This document shows positions 24,973 through 25,227 of a stretch of DNA of 25,227 nt, in pieces. The notes beneath the pieces are model-generated. The model searched no databases. It was not told the origin of the DNA and saw only the letters and a list, made by a program, of their open reading frames with translations. The translations under genes and the position numbers were made by a program. Source of the DNA: an uncultured Bacilli bacterium (GTDB taxonomy: Bacteria; Bacillota_I; Bacilli_A; RF39; UBA660). The stretch is taken from assembly GCA_947632625.1 (NCBI GenBank), contig CANRPZ010000007.1, forward strand, positions 1 through 25,227. Reading direction: 5' to 3'. Every line of letters starts with the position of its first letter. The first letter of the stretch is position 1.

Positions 24973-25227
24973 AACCTAGAGCAACATCTAGTATCATCAT
25001 GACGGAAAATCCAATTAAGGTAAATAAAGCCATAACATCTTTTTTCTTATTCGTTTGACTCTCGGGAATTAACTCTTCTACAACTACATAAATCATGGCG
25101 CCTGCTGCAAAAGCAAGTAGATAGGGTAGTAAAATACGTATTTTTATAACAAGGATTGCGCCAATAATACCAGAGATTGGCTCAACAATACCACTTAATT
25201 GCCCTAAAAAGAAAGCTTTATTACGAC
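24971..25227 (-). CDS. ZIP family metal transporter, C-terminal part (partial)
   Basis: The minus strand is open from the window edge to TAA at 24973-24971, giving 85 codons of C-terminal sequence. GQLSGIVEPISGIIGA, then a membrane segment with AFAAGAMIYVVVEELIPES, then a last membrane segment ending MILDVALG are the signature of the last three helices of ZIP/ZupT-type divalent metal (Zn2+, Mn2+, Fe2+) importers. The E-P and EELIPES residues correspond to the metal-binding helices. The N-terminus lies outside the window. It probably belongs to a separate transcription unit entering from the right, ended by the shared hairpin. Confidence 0.85.
   Translation of the reverse strand, partial: RNKAFFLGQLSGIVEPISGIIGAILVIKIRILLPYLLAFAAGAMIYVVVEELIPESQTNKKKDVMALFTLIGFSVMMILDVALG

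Noticed and set aside
1..25227. Mycoplasma/Spiroplasma genome (UGA = Trp)
   Set aside because: TGA is used as a stop in several full-length genes, and spore-germination and EzrA genes are present.

Overview
The window is a 25 kb piece of a low-GC, AT-biased bacterial chromosome, most likely from a walled, endospore-forming member of the Bacillota (Bacilli/Erysipelotrichia-like). The evidence is the Bacillus-like order ybxB-rpoB-rpoC, an EzrA division protein, a rhodanese-less ThiI next to its cysteine desulfurase, and a complete GerA/GerC/GerB germinant receptor operon. UGA is used as a stop codon (rpoB, ybxB, nrnA and gerC end in TGA), so the code is standard rather than mycoplasmal.

Layout. 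1-1911: a large secreted protein, cut by the window edge, with a camelysin/TasA-like N-terminus and a formylglycine-generating-enzyme (FGE)-like C-terminus. Its last ~40 codons are compositionally distinct and resemble a diversity-generating-retroelement variable region. 1992-10379: an orphan small gene, the methyltransferase YbxB and the rpoB-rpoC operon, with a near-consensus promoter inside the end of ybxB. 10498-15111: ezrA, a GNAT acetyltransferase, a NifS-type cysteine desulfurase and thiI (4-thiouridine in tRNA). 15141-15562: a divergent pair of very small genes (a DUF1540-like Cys protein and a 66-aa protein) with a sporulation-type promoter between them. 15607-17779: ackA and nrnA. 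17793-21342 (minus strand): gerB, gerC and gerA, each overlapping the next by 4 bp, behind a perfect SigG-type promoter. 21422-22621: a 23S rRNA m5U methyltransferase. 22622-24795: an accessory-looking stretch with a decayed regulator-like remnant, a PD-(D/E)XK nuclease of the DUF1016 family, two long hairpins and a frameshifted transglutaminase-fold gene. 24971-25227: the C-terminal end of a ZIP metal transporter on the minus strand.

How it fits together. Most of the window is housekeeping (transcription, division, tRNA thiolation, acetate metabolism, nanoRNA turnover, rRNA methylation). It is interrupted by sporulation/germination genes and, at the two ends, by variable or decaying accessory genes. 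The most notable points are the DGR-like end of the first gene, an aspartate at the rifampicin-determining His position of RpoB, two sporulation-type promoters with nearly identical layout, and the frameshift that splits a Cys-His-Asp triad over two reading frames. No rRNA, tRNA, CRISPR array or intact insertion sequence was recognised.
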